Shown in pieces: positions 44,714 through 54,345 of a stretch of DNA of 64,000 bases. Source of the DNA: Pelagibacteraceae bacterium AG-404-P08 (GTDB taxonomy: Bacteria > Pseudomonadota > Alphaproteobacteria > HIMB59); NCBI GenBank assembly GCA_003216195.1, contig QCJF01000002.1, positions 1 to 64,000 on the forward strand, written 5' to 3'. How positions within the stretch are numbered: the first letter of the stretch is position 1; the number at the start of each line of letters is the position of its first letter. Made by a program: the position numbers and the translations under genes. Under the pieces are notes generated by a model that was not told where the DNA came from, searched no databases, and saw only the letters and a list, made by a program, of their open reading frames with translations.

Positions 44714-45355
44714 TTATTTGTATTTCAAATACTCATCTTTAGTCCCAACATGAGCATTGATTTTAGTAGTCTCATATCCATAGATTTTTTCATTTAACGA
44801 ACAATCTTTCCAAAAGTCTTGAATGTTAAAAATTTCAGGGTAAGGATGCAAAGAGTTTTTTCTAATAATATGACAACCTTGAAATGAAGTATTGCATAGT
44901 TTTGATGGAAAGTTAATAAGCCCTTCATTATTTACTTCAAGATCAAAATTATTATTTTTAGAATTTATAAGAAGGACACTATCAAAACTTTTATTTTCAT
45001 CAAAAAATTTAATTGATTTTTCTAATTCATTTTCAAAGGACTGGTCCCATAAGTTATCTGTATTTAGAATTACTGTATCGTTTGTTTGTATGTTTTTTAT
45101 ACCACCTCCTGTTCCTAAGATAGTTTCTTCATAAGAAATTGTAATATCAGGGTAATTTTCAGAGATAAATCTTTCTAACATATTATGTTTATAGTGGGTA
45201 TTGATATAAATTTTATCAAATGACATGTTTTTAATGAGATCGATTGCATAGCTAATAAGTGTTTTATTTTTTATTTTTAATAAGGGTTTAGGGATATCTT
45301 TGGTTAAGTTATCCATTCGCATTCCATAACCTGCAGCTAATATTAGAGCGTCCAT
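44714..45355 (-). CDS. murU: Sugar-1-phosphate nucleotidyltransferase (MurU-like)
   Basis: A 213-aa nucleotidyltransferase of the GT-A fold. The N-terminal LILAAGYGMRMDNLTKDIPKPLL motif (residues 4-26) binds the NTP, and the metal-binding Asp is in VILNTDNLWD. It is close in length and context to MurU, which transfers UMP to N-acetylmuramic acid-1-phosphate in cell-wall recycling. The upstream amgK-like kinase supports this: the AmgK/MurU pair bypasses the de novo UDP-MurNAc route. A mannose-1-phosphate guanylyltransferase is a less likely reading. It abuts the amgK gene with no gap. Confidence 0.78.
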   Translation of the reverse strand: MDALILAAGYGMRMDNLTKDIPKPLLKIKNKTLISYAIDLIKNMSFDKIYINTHYKHNMLERFISENYPDITISYEETILGTGGGIKNIQTNDTVILNTDNLWDQSFENELEKSIKFFDENKSFDSVLLINSKNNNFDLEVNNEGLINFPSKLCNTSFQGCHIIRKNSLHPYPEIFNIQDFWKDCSLNEKIYGYETTKINAHVGTKDEYLKYK

Positions 45356-46324
45356 TTAACTTGTTTTGTTATATATCTCCATAAATATTTCTCTTAAATC
45401 CCAAAGTCTTAAATATTCGACATGTTTAAATATTTGAGCCCATGTATTTTTTCTAAAGACTTTAAGATATTTTGGTTTTCCAGCATTATATAATTGCACC
45501 CAATTACCAAGAATTCTCAGATTACGTAAAAGACTAATCATATGAATGTCTATCCTAAGCTGCTTGAGATTAAGTTTCATTCTTCTTGCATAAAGCTTCA
45601 ATAATTTATCTTCGACTTTGGTAGAATAAGATCTCCTAGCATCAAAAATCAATGAAGAAATATCTAATAATGGATGGTTGTAGTGAGTATCTTGATGATC
45701 AATAACATAAACTTTTTGATTGTAATAAATTAAATTATCTAAAAAAAAATCACCGTGAGTTAAAGTTGGTTTAAATTTTCTATATTTTTCAGTACTTTTT
45801 TTCAGAGATACTTTCACAAGTTTATTGAGATAAAAACCAATTTGGATCTTGTGATCATAGTGGTCAATAAAAGTCTCAATACCGTTCAATGCATCCTTTA
45901 GTAAATTATTTTGTGATTTTACTTGAACGCCTGAAAACTTTTTCTTGGGTTTTTGAAGATTTGTAAGAGCTCTCACAGCCAATGGAAGTATTTTTTTAAT
46001 TTGTGGTTTTTGGAAATATTTTGATGCATTTGCAATAGGGAAATAATCCATGATTACAAACTTATATAAATTACTTTGGTCAATTATTTTTGGTGTATTA
46101 ACATTTTGTGAAATTAAAATATCAGTTGCTTTAATATATTTTTGATAATCGCTAGGTTTATTTAAAAAAGAGAGGACAAGTAATGATTGATTTGCTGTTT
46201 TACATAATTTGAAAATTTTTTCTGATGCATCAGACTTGAAATTTAAAAAGCCCCCTATTTTAAAATTTTTATTTTGAAGGTGGTTTTTTATTTTGATTAG
46301 ATTTATTTTATTTTGTGAAGCCAT
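45356..46324 (-). CDS. amgK: Aminoglycoside-phosphotransferase-fold kinase (AmgK-like)
   Basis: A 322-aa kinase-like protein with the Brenner motif THGDFFLDNLIY (HGDxxxxN) and the metal-binding DHQDTHYNHP motif. It has the choline/aminoglycoside kinase fold. In this gene order (tsaE, kinase, nucleotidyltransferase) it corresponds to AmgK, which phosphorylates N-acetylmuramic acid and N-acetylglucosamine at C1 in peptidoglycan recycling. It has many Lys residues, as expected in an AT-rich genome. It overlaps tsaE by 22 nt, suggesting coupling. Confidence 0.78.
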   Translation of the reverse strand: MASQNKINLIKIKNHLQNKNFKIGGFLNFKSDASEKIFKLCKTANQSLLVLSFLNKPSDYQKYIKATDILISQNVNTPKIIDQSNLYKFVIMDYFPIANASKYFQKPQIKKILPLAVRALTNLQKPKKKFSGVQVKSQNNLLKDALNGIETFIDHYDHKIQIGFYLNKLVKVSLKKSTEKYRKFKPTLTHGDFFLDNLIYYNQKVYVIDHQDTHYNHPLLDISSLIFDARRSYSTKVEDKLLKLYARRMKLNLKQLRIDIHMISLLRNLRILGNWVQLYNAGKPKYLKVFRKNTWAQIFKHVEYLRLWDLREIFMEIYNKTS

Positions 46325-46752
46325 TTTTTATTACTTGATTTTATCTCTATATTTCTTTTCTCACCAGTAACCGAAATATTAATAGATAAAGCCATATGAT
46401 TATATCTTTTAATAAGATTTTCTAATGGCCACTCAATAAGAACACAATTATCATTAAAATACTCATCCAAATCTAGTTTGTTATTTTGAACTTGATAAAA
46501 ATCAAAGTGAATAATATTAAACTTATTAAAATTGTAAACATGTTCTCTTTGATACGTGGGGCTCCCTTGGAAGGAAAAAGTTTTTTTTTCTGACTTGCTA
46601 ATTTCACTTAAGATATATCTGATTAGAGTTGTCTTACCAGAACCGGCCTCTCCCTCAAAAAAAATAATCTGGTTTTTAGAAATAGACCTAGATATTTTTC
46701 TAGCTAAAGGTTTTAACTCAATTTCATTTGAGACTGCAAATCTCAAACTCAA
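46303..46752 (-). CDS. tsaE: tRNA threonylcarbamoyladenosine biosynthesis ATPase
   Basis: A 149-aa P-loop ATPase needed for t6A37 modification of tRNAs, working with TsaB and TsaD. Walker A is GEAGSGKTT (about residues 34-42), and the later HFDFYQV and IEWPLEN segments are typical. The start appears to be TTG at 46752, which abuts the metK stop; another TTG six bases on is possible. It overlaps the amgK start by 22 nt. No TsaB or TsaD gene lies in the window. Confidence 0.88.
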   Translation of the reverse strand: MSLRFAVSNEIELKPLARKISRSISKNQIIFFEGEAGSGKTTLIRYILSEISKSEKKTFSFQGSPTYQREHVYNFNKFNIIHFDFYQVQNNKLDLDEYFNDNCVLIEWPLENLIKRYNHMALSINISVTGEKRNIEIKSSNKKWLHKIK

Positions 46753-47925
46753 TTAAGCTAGCGATTTGAAATCGGACACTAAATCTAGAGCTTCCCATGA
46801 AAAAGCTCCTGAAGAGCTGTCATGTGTTCTACCAAAGTGACCGTAAGCTGCTGTTTGTTCGTAAATTGGCTTGTTTAACTGTAATTTCTCTCTGATTCCT
46901 CTTGGAGAAAGATTCATGATGTCAGGTATCGCAGACTCAATTTTTGCTTCATCTATTTTATTAGTGCCTTGAGTATTCACATAAATTGACAATGGTTTGG
47001 CTACACCAATTGCATAAGACAACTGGATAGTACACTGATCACATAAACCAGCAGCAACAATATTTTTTGCTAAGTATCGTGAAGCATAAGCAGCAGAGCG
47101 ATCGACTTTTGTAGGATCTTTTCCTGAGAAAGCCCCTCCACCGTGAGGTGCTGCACCACCATAGGTGTCGACAATAATTTTTCTTCCTGTTAATCCCGTA
47201 TCACCATCTGGTCCTCCGATCACAAAATTACCTGTTGGATTAACGTAGTATTCTTTATCATCTAAATTTTTTAATAACTCTTCAGGGATAGACTCTTTTA
47301 ATGCTGGGTTTACTATTTCTTTAACATCAGCAGGAGACAATCCATCAGCATGTTGTGTTGATATAACAACAGATGTAACTGCACTTGGTTTACCATCAAC
47401 GTATTTAAGAGTTACCTGGCTCTTTGAGTCAGGCTCTAATCCTTTTAAGCTGCCGTCTTTTCTTCCCTTAGCCATTATCTCTAAAATTTTATGAGAATAA
47501 AAAATTGGTGCCGGCATCAGTTCAGGTGTTTCCGTACAAGCGTATCCAAACATAATTCCTTGGTCACCCGCCCCCTCGTCTTTGTCAGATGATGAGTCTA
47601 CACCCATTGCAATATCTGCGGATTGTCCGTGAAGTAAATATTGGATATCTGCGGTTTGCCAATGAAAACCATCTTGCTCATAGCCAATGTCTTTTATGCA
47701 CTCCCTTACTTTTGAAATAATTTCATCTTTGTCTTCTTGGACTGGTCCTCTTACTTCACCAGATAAAACAACTTTGTTGGTTGTAGTTAATGTTTCACAA
47801 GCGACTCTAGCAAATGGGTCTTTGGAGATAAAATGATCGACAACTGCATCAGAAATTCGATCAGAAACTTTATCTGGGTGTCCCTCAGACACTGACTCAG
47901 ATGTAAAAATATAATTTTTTCTCAT
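46753..47925 (-). CDS. metK: S-adenosylmethionine synthase
   Basis: Makes S-adenosylmethionine from ATP and methionine. The protein of about 390 aa has the [16 protein letters not shown] entry motif, [13 protein letters not shown] and the [19 protein letters not shown] loop, all standard. The frame is open from 47970, but the ATG at 47925 ([11 protein letters not shown]) matches the family N-terminus and begins 1 nt after the ahcY stop. It lies in an adenosine kinase-ahcY-metK series, so SAM use and recycling genes are together. I see no SAM riboswitch in the short gaps. Confidence 0.96.
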   Translation of the reverse strand: MRKNYIFTSESVSEGHPDKVSDRISDAVVDHFISKDPFARVACETLTTTNKVVLSGEVRGPVQEDKDEIISKVRECIKDIGYEQDGFHWQTADIQYLLHGQSADIAMGVDSSSDKDEGAGDQGIMFGYACTETPELMPAPIFYSHKILEIMAKGRKDGSLKGLEPDSKSQVTLKYVDGKPSAVTSVVISTQHADGLSPADVKEIVNPALKESIPEELLKNLDDKEYYVNPTGNFVIGGPDGDTGLTGRKIIVDTYGGAAPHGGGAFSGKDPTKVDRSAAYASRYLAKNIVAAGLCDQCTIQLSYAIGVAKPLSIYVNTQGTNKIDEAKIESAIPDIMNLSPRGIREKLQLNKPIYEQTAAYGHFGRTHDSSSGAFSWEALDLVSDFKSLA

Positions 47926-47926
47926 T

Positions 47927-49207
47927 TTAGTACCTATATGTATCTTTCTTAAATGGACCTTGTTGCTCAACTCCTAAATAATCGCTTTGTTCCTTGGACA
48001 TTTCAGTCAGTTTAGCACCAACTTTTTGTAAATGAAACATTGCAACCATTTCATCTAGTTTTTTAGGAAGGACATAGACTTTATTTTCATAGTTTTTGTA
48101 ATTCTCCCAAATTTCGATTTGAGCTAAAACCTGATTTGAGAATGATGCACTCATCACAAAACTAGGATGGCCAGTGGCATTACCTAGGTTCACTAACCTT
48201 CCCTTTGAAAGAATTATTAGCTTCTTACCATCCGGAAATGTTACTTGGTCAACTTGAGGTTTTATCTCTTCCCATTTATAGTTTTGCAAATCATCTATTT
48301 GAATTTCATTATCAAAGTGTCCGATATTACAGACAATTGCTCGGTCTTTCATTTCTCTCATATGGTCTTGGGTAATGATATCTTTGTTGCCTGTTGCAGT
48401 TACAAATATATCAGCATACTTACATGCATCATCCATAGTGACAACCTCATAGCCTTCCATTGCTGCTTGAAGTGCACAAATAGGATCAACTTCTGTTACT
48501 TGAACTCTAGCCCCGGCCCCTCTTAATGAAGCAGCACTACCTTTTCCAACATCTCCAAACCCAGCAACAACTGCAACTTTACCAGCCATCATTACATCAG
48601 TTCCTCTTCGAATACCGTCTACTAAACTCTCCTTACAACCGTATAAATTATCAAATTTACTTTTTGTTACCGAGTCATTCACATTTATAGCAGGAACTTG
48701 AAGAGTTCCTTTAGATGCCATTTGCTCTAAACGAAGAACGCCTGTGGTAGTTTCTTCAGATAGTCCCCTAACATTTTTTAATAGTTCAGGGTACTTCTCG
48801 TGCATTCGAAGTGTTAAGTCTCCACCATCGTCTAGTATCATATTAGGCTCCCACCCATCTGCCTCAATTGTTTGATCAATACACCACCAAAATTCCTCTT
48901 CATTCATACCCTTCCAGGCAAAAACAGGTGTACCGCTTTGAGCAATCGCAGCAGCTGCATGATCTTGAGTAGAGTAAATGTTACAAGAGCTCCATCGACA
49001 TTTGGCGCCAAGTGCTACAAGTGTTTCGATTAAGACAGCAGTTTGGATAGTCATGTGAAGGCAACCCATAATATTGGCTCCAGCCAACGGTTTTGACTCT
49101 CCATATTGTTCACGAATAGCCATTAATCCTGGCATTTCAGTTTCTGCTATTTCAATTTCTTGTCTCCCGAATTCATGTTGGGAAATATCTTTTACTTTGT
49201 AATCCAC
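47927..49207 (-). CDS. ahcY: Adenosylhomocysteinase
   Basis: Hydrolyses S-adenosylhomocysteine to adenosine and homocysteine, using bound NAD. The 426-aa protein has [19 protein letters not shown], the [15 protein letters not shown] stretch, the NAD motif GFGDVGKG and the GHFDNEIQ motif. The C-terminus KKDTYRY is standard for bacterial enzymes. It sits between the adenosine kinase gene upstream and metK downstream, so the product adenosine and homocysteine can be recycled together. A strong AAGGAGGG-type ribosome site lies upstream of 49207. Confidence 0.96.
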   Translation of the reverse strand: MDYKVKDISQHEFGRQEIEIAETEMPGLMAIREQYGESKPLAGANIMGCLHMTIQTAVLIETLVALGAKCRWSSCNIYSTQDHAAAAIAQSGTPVFAWKGMNEEEFWWCIDQTIEADGWEPNMILDDGGDLTLRMHEKYPELLKNVRGLSEETTTGVLRLEQMASKGTLQVPAINVNDSVTKSKFDNLYGCKESLVDGIRRGTDVMMAGKVAVVAGFGDVGKGSAASLRGAGARVQVTEVDPICALQAAMEGYEVVTMDDACKYADIFVTATGNKDIITQDHMREMKDRAIVCNIGHFDNEIQIDDLQNYKWEEIKPQVDQVTFPDGKKLIILSKGRLVNLGNATGHPSFVMSASFSNQVLAQIEIWENYKNYENKVYVLPKKLDEMVAMFHLQKVGAKLTEMSKEQSDYLGVEQQGPFKKDTYRY

Positions 49208-49262
49208 TTAACCCTCCTTTTAGATAGACTATTTAAAATAAAATATGATTTATTCTTCATTA

Positions 49263-50213
49263 TCAAGCTCTTTTTATCCTTGGTCCCAACTGCTGAATAA
49301 CTTCTTCAGCCTTTCTATTACCATTTTTAAGCGCTTTATCGACAGGTTTTCCAGATAAGTAAAAATCTAAAAATCCTGCAGCAAAATTATCTCCTGCACC
49401 TGTTGTGTCCAGAACATTTTCTATTTTTTGAGCAGATTGATGTTTTACATCGTCTTCAAAAAAATAATATGCGCCCTCAGCACCAGAGGTCATAACAATT
49501 TTTTTTCCAAAATTTTTAAAAAAAGAACTCACATCTGCCATTGAATCAGATTGTGTAAACATCTTTGCTTCATCAAAATTACAAAAAACTAAATCTACAT
49601 TATCAGTTATAAAATTTTTTAATTCATCTCTGTGTCGATCAACACAAAAGGGGTCTGACAATGAAAGAGATATTTCTATGTTTTTTGATTTTGCAATATC
49701 TGAAAATTTTTTGAGTGTTTTTTTTGTTAGTTCATGATCCCAAAGATATGACTCCATGTACACATGATCAATTGAATTGAGTATGTCTTCATTAACTTCT
49801 TCTGGATTTAATTGTGATCCTATACCAATGTGTGTAGCCATGGTTCTTTCACCATCGGGTGAAACTAAAATATTACAACAGCCAGTTGGAAGATCTGTTT
49901 TATTGGAGACACCTTTAAACGCAATATTTTCTTTTTGTAAATCTTGAACAAAAGCATTTCCATACTCATCATCATTGACCTTGCCGTAAAAACTTGCCTC
50001 ATGAGAACCAAAGTTTAATTCATGGATAGTATTACATACTGATCCACCCGAAGTAATTAATGGATTATCGAAATTTGACCTAATTTCCTTAATTTGAGAC
50101 TCCTCAATCAATGTCATAGAGCCTTTAGTTAATTTCAAATTATTGATGACACTGTCCTCTACCTGGCATATGACATCAACCAAAGCTGTTCCTACCCCTA
50201 GAATTTTTTTCAC
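49263..50213 (-). CDS. PfkB-family kinase, probable adenosine kinase
   Basis: A PfkB-family sugar/nucleoside kinase of about 316 aa. The N-terminal GVGTALVDVICQVED, GGSVCNTIHEL and the C-terminal anion-hole/catalytic motif DTTGAGDNFAAGF (catalytic Asp in GAGD) are clear. Its adjacency to ahcY favours adenosine kinase, which would convert adenosine from AhcY to AMP. I chose a GTG at 50213 because VKKILGVGTALVDV matches the family start. The frame continues to an ATG at 50309, but that N-terminal extension does not resemble the family. GTG at 50216 is also possible. Confidence 0.83.
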   Translation of the reverse strand: MKKILGVGTALVDVICQVEDSVINNLKLTKGSMTLIEESQIKEIRSNFDNPLITSGGSVCNTIHELNFGSHEASFYGKVNDDEYGNAFVQDLQKENIAFKGVSNKTDLPTGCCNILVSPDGERTMATHIGIGSQLNPEEVNEDILNSIDHVYMESYLWDHELTKKTLKKFSDIAKSKNIEISLSLSDPFCVDRHRDELKNFITDNVDLVFCNFDEAKMFTQSDSMADVSSFFKNFGKKIVMTSGAEGAYYFFEDDVKHQSAQKIENVLDTTGAGDNFAAGFLDFYLSGKPVDKALKNGNRKAEEVIQQLGPRIKRA

Positions 50214-50488
50214 CACATGAAAGTAAGGAATTTTAAACAGAGATCTATTAAAAAATCCTGAATTCCTTGAGAAAGTTGAACATAAATGTGAATTGTTTTT
50301 GATGTGCAAAATGCGAATCAGGTCAGAATCAGGGCTATTAAAAATGGACCTAAATAATATTTTTTAAGAGATATTCGTAGTTTTGGAAAATTTGATAAAA
50401 ACCTGTGAATATTTTCAAATTACTTGTTAATTGAATCTTTAATTTCCAATTGAATTTATTGGCTTTTCAGAATTTAATACAAAATAAA

Positions 50489-50518
50489 TTGACTAAGATT
50501 GTCTGTAGATTGTATAGT
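50489..50518 (+). promoter_or_regulatory. Candidate nrdA promoter
   Basis: TTGACT at 50489-50494 and TATAGT at 50513-50518, 18 nt apart, lie 66 nt before the nrdA start. The first candidate NrdR box overlaps the spacer and -10 and the second lies just downstream of the expected transcription start. This is the arrangement expected for NrdR repression. Confidence 0.55.
50500..50515 (+). promoter_or_regulatory. Candidate NrdR box 1 (degenerate)
   Basis: A 16-mer that matches the NrdR consensus (acaCwAtATaTwGtgt, as I recall) at roughly ten positions. It is centred 32 nt, three helical turns, from the better second box. It overlaps the candidate -10. The assignment depends on the second box. 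Confidence 0.4.
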
Positions 50519-50531
50519 CACTAGGCAATAA

Positions 50532-50547
50532 ACACTACATCTAGTGA
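50532..50547 (+). promoter_or_regulatory. Candidate NrdR box 2
   Basis: ACACTACATCTAGTGA closely fits the NrdR palindrome consensus, with CACTA and TAGTG arms around a 4-nt centre. It lies 36 nt before the nrdA start. NrdR represses ribonucleotide reductase operons. The nrdR gene is not in the window. Confidence 0.65.
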
Positions 50548-50583
50548 TTATTCAAAAAAGTATACTTAAACTTGGTAGGAAGA

Positions 50584-53322
50584 ATGGAAACAAATAACGC
50601 AGAATCAATTGAAAATTCAACAAAAAACACAGTTATAAATAAGCAAAACGAAGAAATAAACCTGCTAAGTCTCAGTGTTGTTAGGCGTGATGGATCGATA
50701 ACACCTTTTAAATCTGACAAAATTGCAAATGCTATAAGAAAAGCATTTTTGGCACAAACTGATCTTCGTGATAGCAAACAAATTGACAAAAATGTTTCAA
50801 TGTTAACTGAAACAGTCACCTCAGCTCTGACTAGACGTATTGCAAACGGTGATATGATTCATATCGAGGATATCCAAGACCAAGTGGAATTGGCCCTCAT
50901 GAGAGGTGAGCATCATAAAGTAGCTCGCGCCTATGTACTCTATAGAGAACAAAGAGCTAACCAACGTTATAAGACTGCTCAACTAAATGAACAAATTGGT
51001 GCCAAAGTATCCACAATGGCTGTTACCAAAAGAGATGGTAACAAAGAGGACATCTCTTTAGAAAAAATTACAAATCGTATCTCTATTTTGTCAAACGGTT
51101 TAGAGATAGATCCTATTACAATTGCTCAGAAGGCAATCCAAGGTCTTTACGATGGTATCACAACAAATGAAATTGATACTTACCTAGCAGAAACAGCTGC
51201 TGCTCTGACAGTAGAACATCCCGATTACTCATATCTAGCTGGGAGGATAAAAGCTAATGCTCTACATAAAGAAACACCAGGTTTTATTATTGCAACAAAA
51301 AATCTTTATGAGGATGGTTTATTGCGCGATGAATACTATGAAAAAGTAAAAGCTAACGCTGAAGAGATTGAAAAAATTATTGACTACGATCGAGATTATT
51401 ACTTTGATTATTTTGCATTGACTACTTTGTTCAGAGCTTATCTTTTACAATCGAACAATAAAACAGCAGAAAGACCTCAAGATTTATGGATGAGAGTAGC
51501 TTTATGTGTGTCCGGAGATAAGTTTGATTTTTATCAGGTCAAGAAAACATATGACAGCCTATCTCAGGGTTTCTACACACATGCAACCCCCACTCTTTTT
51601 AATAGTGGTTTGAAGATGCAACAATTGTCCTCCTGTTTTCTTATTGGAATGGAAGATGACTCTATCGAAGGAATTTTTAATACTGTAAAAGACTGCGCTT
51701 TAATTTCAAAAACTGCTGGTGGCATTGGCCTTCATGCTCATAACATTAGAGGTGGCGGTAGCCGTATTAAGTCAACCAATGGCAAGTCTAACGGATTGAT
51801 ACCTTTCCTTAAAATTTTTAATGAAACTGCAAGGTCTGTTGATCAGGGCGGAGGCAAAAGAAAGGGCTCTTTTGCTGTCTATTTAGAGCCATGGCATGCA
51901 GATATTGAAGCTTTTTTAGAGCTTAGAAAAAATACGGGAGCTGAAGAATTTAGAGCCAGAGACTTATTCTATGCCTTATGGATCCCTGATTTATTTATGG
52001 AAAGAGTCGAAGAAGATGCCGATTGGACTCTGATGAGTGAACACGAGTGCCCTGGTTTATCAGATACATATGGCAAAGAGTTTGTTGATCTTTACACGAA
52101 ATATGAAAATGAAATGCCTGACTTAAAAAGAATAAAGGCAAGAGCTTTAATGTCTAAAATCATCGAAGCCCAAATTGAAACTGGTCAGCCATACATGCTT
52201 TACAAAGATGCTGTTAATAATAAGTCTAACCAAAAAAATATTGGTGTAATTAAATCTTCTAATCTCTGTGCGGAGATAGTGGAGTATTCTGAAAAAGATG
52301 AAACTGCTGTTTGTAACCTTGCATCAATTGCATTACCAAAATTTGTAACTGATGAAAGTAAATTTGATTATCAAAACTTATATCAAGTTGCAAAACTAGC
52401 GACTAAGAATTTAGATCAAGTTATTGATATAAATTTCTATCCTACTAATAAAACTGAGAACTCAAATAGTCGTCACCGCCCTATTGGTCTTGGTATACAA
52501 GGTTTAGCAGATGTTTATTTTAAAATGAATATTCCTTATGACTCCGTTCAAGCACAAATAATTAATAAACAAATTTTTGAAACAATTTATTTTGGAGCGT
52601 TAGAAGCATCAATGGAGCTTGCTACCGATAAGGGGCCTTACTCTACTTTCAAAGGTTCTCCTCTATCTGAAGGGAAATTTCAATTTGATCTTTGGGGTGT
52701 GAAACCATCAAGTATGTGGGACTGGAAGGGATTAATGGAGAAGATCCAAAAGCACGGTGTTCGAAATTCTTTGACCACTGCATGTATGCCGACAGCCTCC
52801 ACAGGTATTATCCTAGGAAATACTGAAACGTTCCAAGTACAAACATCAAATATTTATAAAAGACAAACTCTCTCAGGTGAATTTTTATTAGTAAATCGTC
52901 ACCTTGTAAAAGAACTTATGAAGAGAAACTTATGGAGCAAAGAATTACGTGATCAAATTATTTTGGAAAATGGCTCTGTACAAAATATTGAAGGATTTCC
53001 TGAAGACTTAAAAGATGTTTATAAAACTGTTTGGGAAACATCTCAAAAAACAGTTATAGATATGGCAGCTGATAGAGCGCCATTTATTGACCAAACCCAA
53101 TCCATGAACTTATGGTTGGCAACACCTACTTTTGGAAAAGTAAACTCCATGCACATGTATGCTTGGAAAAAAGGCTTAAAAACAGGCATGTATTACCTGC
53201 GAAGCCGATCAGCCGTAGACGCAGTTAAAGTAACAGTGTCTTCTGAAAAAAAAGCAAAAGAGTCTTATGTCAAAGAGGCGCAATCTAATGAACCAGAAGA
53301 TTGTGTAACATGTAGTGCGTAA
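50584..53322 (+). CDS. nrdA: Ribonucleoside-diphosphate reductase alpha subunit (class Ia)
   Basis: Reduces ribonucleotides to deoxyribonucleotides. The protein of about 912 aa has two N-terminal ATP-cone-type regulatory repeats (RRDGSITPFKSDKI around residues 31-44, and TKRDGNKEDISLEKI about 150), a (beta/alpha)10 barrel with LSSCFLI, GGIGLHAHNIRG, the radical-site SSNLCAEI and AVCNLASIAL, and a C-terminal CVTC cysteine pair for glutaredoxin. I chose the ATG at 50584 with an AGGAAG site; a TTG at 50572 is also in frame. Two ATP cones are a known feature of some class I enzymes. It precedes nrdB and a glutaredoxin gene. Confidence 0.95.
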   Translation: METNNAESIENSTKNTVINKQNEEINLLSLSVVRRDGSITPFKSDKIANAIRKAFLAQTDLRDSKQIDKNVSMLTETVTSALTRRIANGDMIHIEDIQDQVELALMRGEHHKVARAYVLYREQRANQRYKTAQLNEQIGAKVSTMAVTKRDGNKEDISLEKITNRISILSNGLEIDPITIAQKAIQGLYDGITTNEIDTYLAETAAALTVEHPDYSYLAGRIKANALHKETPGFIIATKNLYEDGLLRDEYYEKVKANAEEIEKIIDYDRDYYFDYFALTTLFRAYLLQSNNKTAERPQDLWMRVALCVSGDKFDFYQVKKTYDSLSQGFYTHATPTLFNSGLKMQQLSSCFLIGMEDDSIEGIFNTVKDCALISKTAGGIGLHAHNIRGGGSRIKSTNGKSNGLIPFLKIFNETARSVDQGGGKRKGSFAVYLEPWHADIEAFLELRKNTGAEEFRARDLFYALWIPDLFMERVEEDADWTLMSEHECPGLSDTYGKEFVDLYTKYENEMPDLKRIKARALMSKIIEAQIETGQPYMLYKDAVNNKSNQKNIGVIKSSNLCAEIVEYSEKDETAVCNLASIALPKFVTDESKFDYQNLYQVAKLATKNLDQVIDINFYPTNKTENSNSRHRPIGLGIQGLADVYFKMNIPYDSVQAQIINKQIFETIYFGALEASMELATDKGPYSTFKGSPLSEGKFQFDLWGVKPSSMWDWKGLMEKIQKHGVRNSLTTACMPTASTGIILGNTETFQVQTSNIYKRQTLSGEFLLVNRHLVKELMKRNLWSKELRDQIILENGSVQNIEGFPEDLKDVYKTVWETSQKTVIDMAADRAPFIDQTQSMNLWLATPTFGKVNSMHMYAWKKGLKTGMYYLRSRSAVDAVKVTVSSEKKAKESYVKEAQSNEPEDCVTCSA

Positions 53323-53355
53323 GATTTTCAATCAATTTAATTTAAGGAGCAAGTC

Positions 53356-54345
53356 ATGATATCTAAAGGATGCAAATCAATTTTCCCTATTCAACACCAA
53401 GAAATTTTCGATCGTTACAAGCAACACGTTCAAGCATTTTGGACGCCTGAGGAAGTGTCTCTTCAAGACGATTTAAGAGATCTAAAAACTCTAGGAGACG
53501 GGGAAATACATTTTATCAAACATGTGCTTGCATTTTTTGCAAATTCAGAGGCAATGATAAATGAAAATCTAGCATCCAGATTTTATAATGAGATTTTAAT
53601 TCCTGAGTCTCGATTGTTTATAACCATGCAAATGCTAAATGAGTCTATTCACGCAGAAATGTATGGTTTACAAATTGAAGCTTATGTAGAGGACCCATCA
53701 GAAAAAGATAAGCTATTTTCTGCTATTCAAAACGTTCCTTGTATTAATAAAAAAGCACAGTGGGTTTCAAAATGGCTGAATGGAAATCAAAATTTATTAA
53801 CACGCTTAATCGCCTTTGGTTTAGTTGAAGGATTATTTTTTGCTGGATCCTTTTGTGCCATTTATTATTTTAGAAAAAGAGGTTTGCTTCCAGGCTTAGC
53901 CTTATCAAATGACTGGATAGCTAGAGATGAAGGAATGCACTTTAGTTTCTCAGCTTTGATGTTTAAAACATTAAGTGAAAAGTTTAATAAAGGAACCTTG
54001 TCAGATGAGGATATTAAATCGATGGATTTAATACCTGGTCCTGTCGCACAGTCTGAGTTCGAAGAAATAGTGAGAGAAGCAGTAGAGTTTGAAAAAGAGT
54101 TTGTTACTGACGCACTTCCTGTTGATCTCATTGGTATGAACAAGGAAATGATGTGTATGTATATTGAAGCTGTTTCAGATCGAATTGCTGATCTTTTTGG
54201 ATTTGAAAGGGTATTTAATACCGAAAATCCATTTGATTTCATGAGAGCTCTTGATGTTCAAAACGTGACTAATTTCTTCGAAAAAAGGGTGTCTGAATAC
54301 CAGCGTCCAACAGATCGTTCTTTGTCTTTTGACGAGTCTTTCTAA
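53356..54345 (+). CDS. nrdB: Ribonucleoside-diphosphate reductase beta subunit
   Basis: A 329-aa ferritin-like protein holding the diiron-tyrosyl radical that starts ribonucleotide reduction. Metal-ligand and radical residues are visible: acidic residues in GDGEIHF and NSEAMINENL, E-x-x-H in NESIHAEMYGL with the radical Tyr three residues further, Glu in LVEGLFFAGS and E-x-x-H in RDEGMHFSFS. All are intact, so it is a tyrosyl-type (Ia/Ib) R2. It has a strong AAGGAG ribosome site. It lies 33 nt after nrdA and directly abuts the glutaredoxin gene. Confidence 0.95.
   Translation: MISKGCKSIFPIQHQEIFDRYKQHVQAFWTPEEVSLQDDLRDLKTLGDGEIHFIKHVLAFFANSEAMINENLASRFYNEILIPESRLFITMQMLNESIHAEMYGLQIEAYVEDPSEKDKLFSAIQNVPCINKKAQWVSKWLNGNQNLLTRLIAFGLVEGLFFAGSFCAIYYFRKRGLLPGLALSNDWIARDEGMHFSFSALMFKTLSEKFNKGTLSDEDIKSMDLIPGPVAQSEFEEIVREAVEFEKEFVTDALPVDLIGMNKEMMCMYIEAVSDRIADLFGFERVFNTENPFDFMRALDVQNVTNFFEKRVSEYQRPTDRSLSFDESF

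Larger units (their letters stand above)
50214..50583. other. Intergenic region between the adenosine kinase and nrdA
   Basis: A gap of about 370 nt, the longest in the window. The left part (50214-50480) is AT-rich with no recognisable gene or hairpin. The adenosine kinase frame could extend into its first 100 nt. The right part holds the nrdA promoter and two candidate NrdR boxes. The rest is unexplained. Confidence 0.6.

Noticed and set aside
49208-49262. SAH or SAM riboswitch before ahcY/metK
   Set aside because: The gap is only 55 nt and AT-rich with no stable stem.
50214-50309. N-terminal extension of the adenosine kinase frame to an ATG at 50309
   Set aside because: The extra 32 residues have no similarity to the family, and GVGTALVDV should lie within about 5-10 residues of the start.
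53865-54242. Open frame of 125 codons opposite nrdB
   Set aside because: Lies wholly inside the conserved nrdB coding region in the other strand and has no supporting signal.
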